NCBI GenBank assembly: GCA_937874515.1
Contig: CALNBV010000057.1
Location: 1 to 5,604, forward strand
Origin: an uncultured Paenibacillaceae bacterium
Lineage (GTDB): Bacteria; Bacillota; Bacilli; Aneurinibacillales; Aneurinibacillaceae
Direction: 5' to 3'
Length of the DNA: 5,604 nt
Of this stretch, positions 5,517 through 5,604 are shown piece after piece; within the stretch, counting starts at the first letter, position 1, and each line of letters opens with the position of its first letter. Position numbers and translations under genes: made by a program. The notes under the pieces are model-generated. The model searched no databases. It worked only from the letters and a program-made list of their open reading frames with translations, and was not told the origin of the DNA.

Positions 5517-5604
5517 CTACAACAACTCCTTAACTCTGTTATAAACTTCAGAAGGTAGGAACGGGTTACCGTCGTATTTCAGAACACTGGAAACTTTATC
5601 AGCC
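5517..5604 (-). CDS. korA: 2-oxoacid:ferredoxin oxidoreductase, alpha subunit (C-terminal fragment)
   Basis: Only the last 28 full codons and the TAG stop (5519-5517) are in the window; the rest lies beyond base 5604. The visible end reads ADKVSSVLKYDGNPFLPSEV followed by YNRVKELL. The LKYDGNPF(L)P motif near the C-terminus is what I recognise from KorA-type alpha subunits, and the position directly before korB supports the call. The stop and the korB ATG are separated by one base, and the korB ribosome site lies inside the final korA codons. It is an edge truncation, not a pseudogene. Confidence 0.85.
   Translation of the reverse strand, partial: ADKVSSVLKYDGNPFLPSEVYNRVKELL

Overview
The window looks like chromosomal DNA of a low-GC Gram-positive bacterium, most likely a Bacillaceae-type Bacillus relative. 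The reasons are AT-rich codon use, strong GGAGG-type ribosome binding sites with some TTG starts, clear intrinsic terminators, and a gene set recalling the Bacillus subtilis yrkE-yrkJ sulfur genes and YfmR. This placement is by inspection only, without a database search.

Layout. Positions 1-1725 (+) hold most of an ABC-F ATPase of the Uup/YfmR type, cut at its 5' end by the window edge. A bidirectional terminator (1730-1765) separates it from a convergent minus-strand block. Read in its direction of transcription (right to left), that block is: a TauE/SafE membrane transporter (4432-3653), a TusA-like sulfur carrier (3630-3400), a DsrE-like protein (3332-2937) and a rhodanese/metallo-beta-lactamase fusion of persulfide-dioxygenase type (2903-1773). 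Upstream lies a separate minus-strand operon ending in korA (only its last 28 codons, 5604-5517) and korB (5515-4649), the two subunits of a 2-oxoacid:ferredoxin oxidoreductase, closed by a strong terminator (4604-4640).

How it works together. The four middle genes form a reactive-sulfur (sulfide/persulfide) handling cassette. The transporter moves a sulfur anion or sulfur compound, TusA and DsrE are thiol carriers that can pass persulfide sulfur, and the fusion enzyme can take sulfane sulfur on its rhodanese cysteine and oxidise a persulfide at its metal site. The main regulatory observation is three 18-bp sites of the form TATACC-N6-GGTAT(A/C). Two abut at the transporter promoter (4471-4506) and one lies just before the DsrE gene (3360-3377). 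They resemble operators of CsoR/CstR-family persulfide-sensing repressors, and no such regulator is encoded here. Each set overlaps the expected transcription start, so the cassette probably has two co-regulated promoters.

The longest open frames of all four cassette genes begin inside an operator or a Shine-Dalgarno sequence. I therefore moved their starts inward: TTG 4432, ATG 3630, TTG 3332 and ATG 2903.
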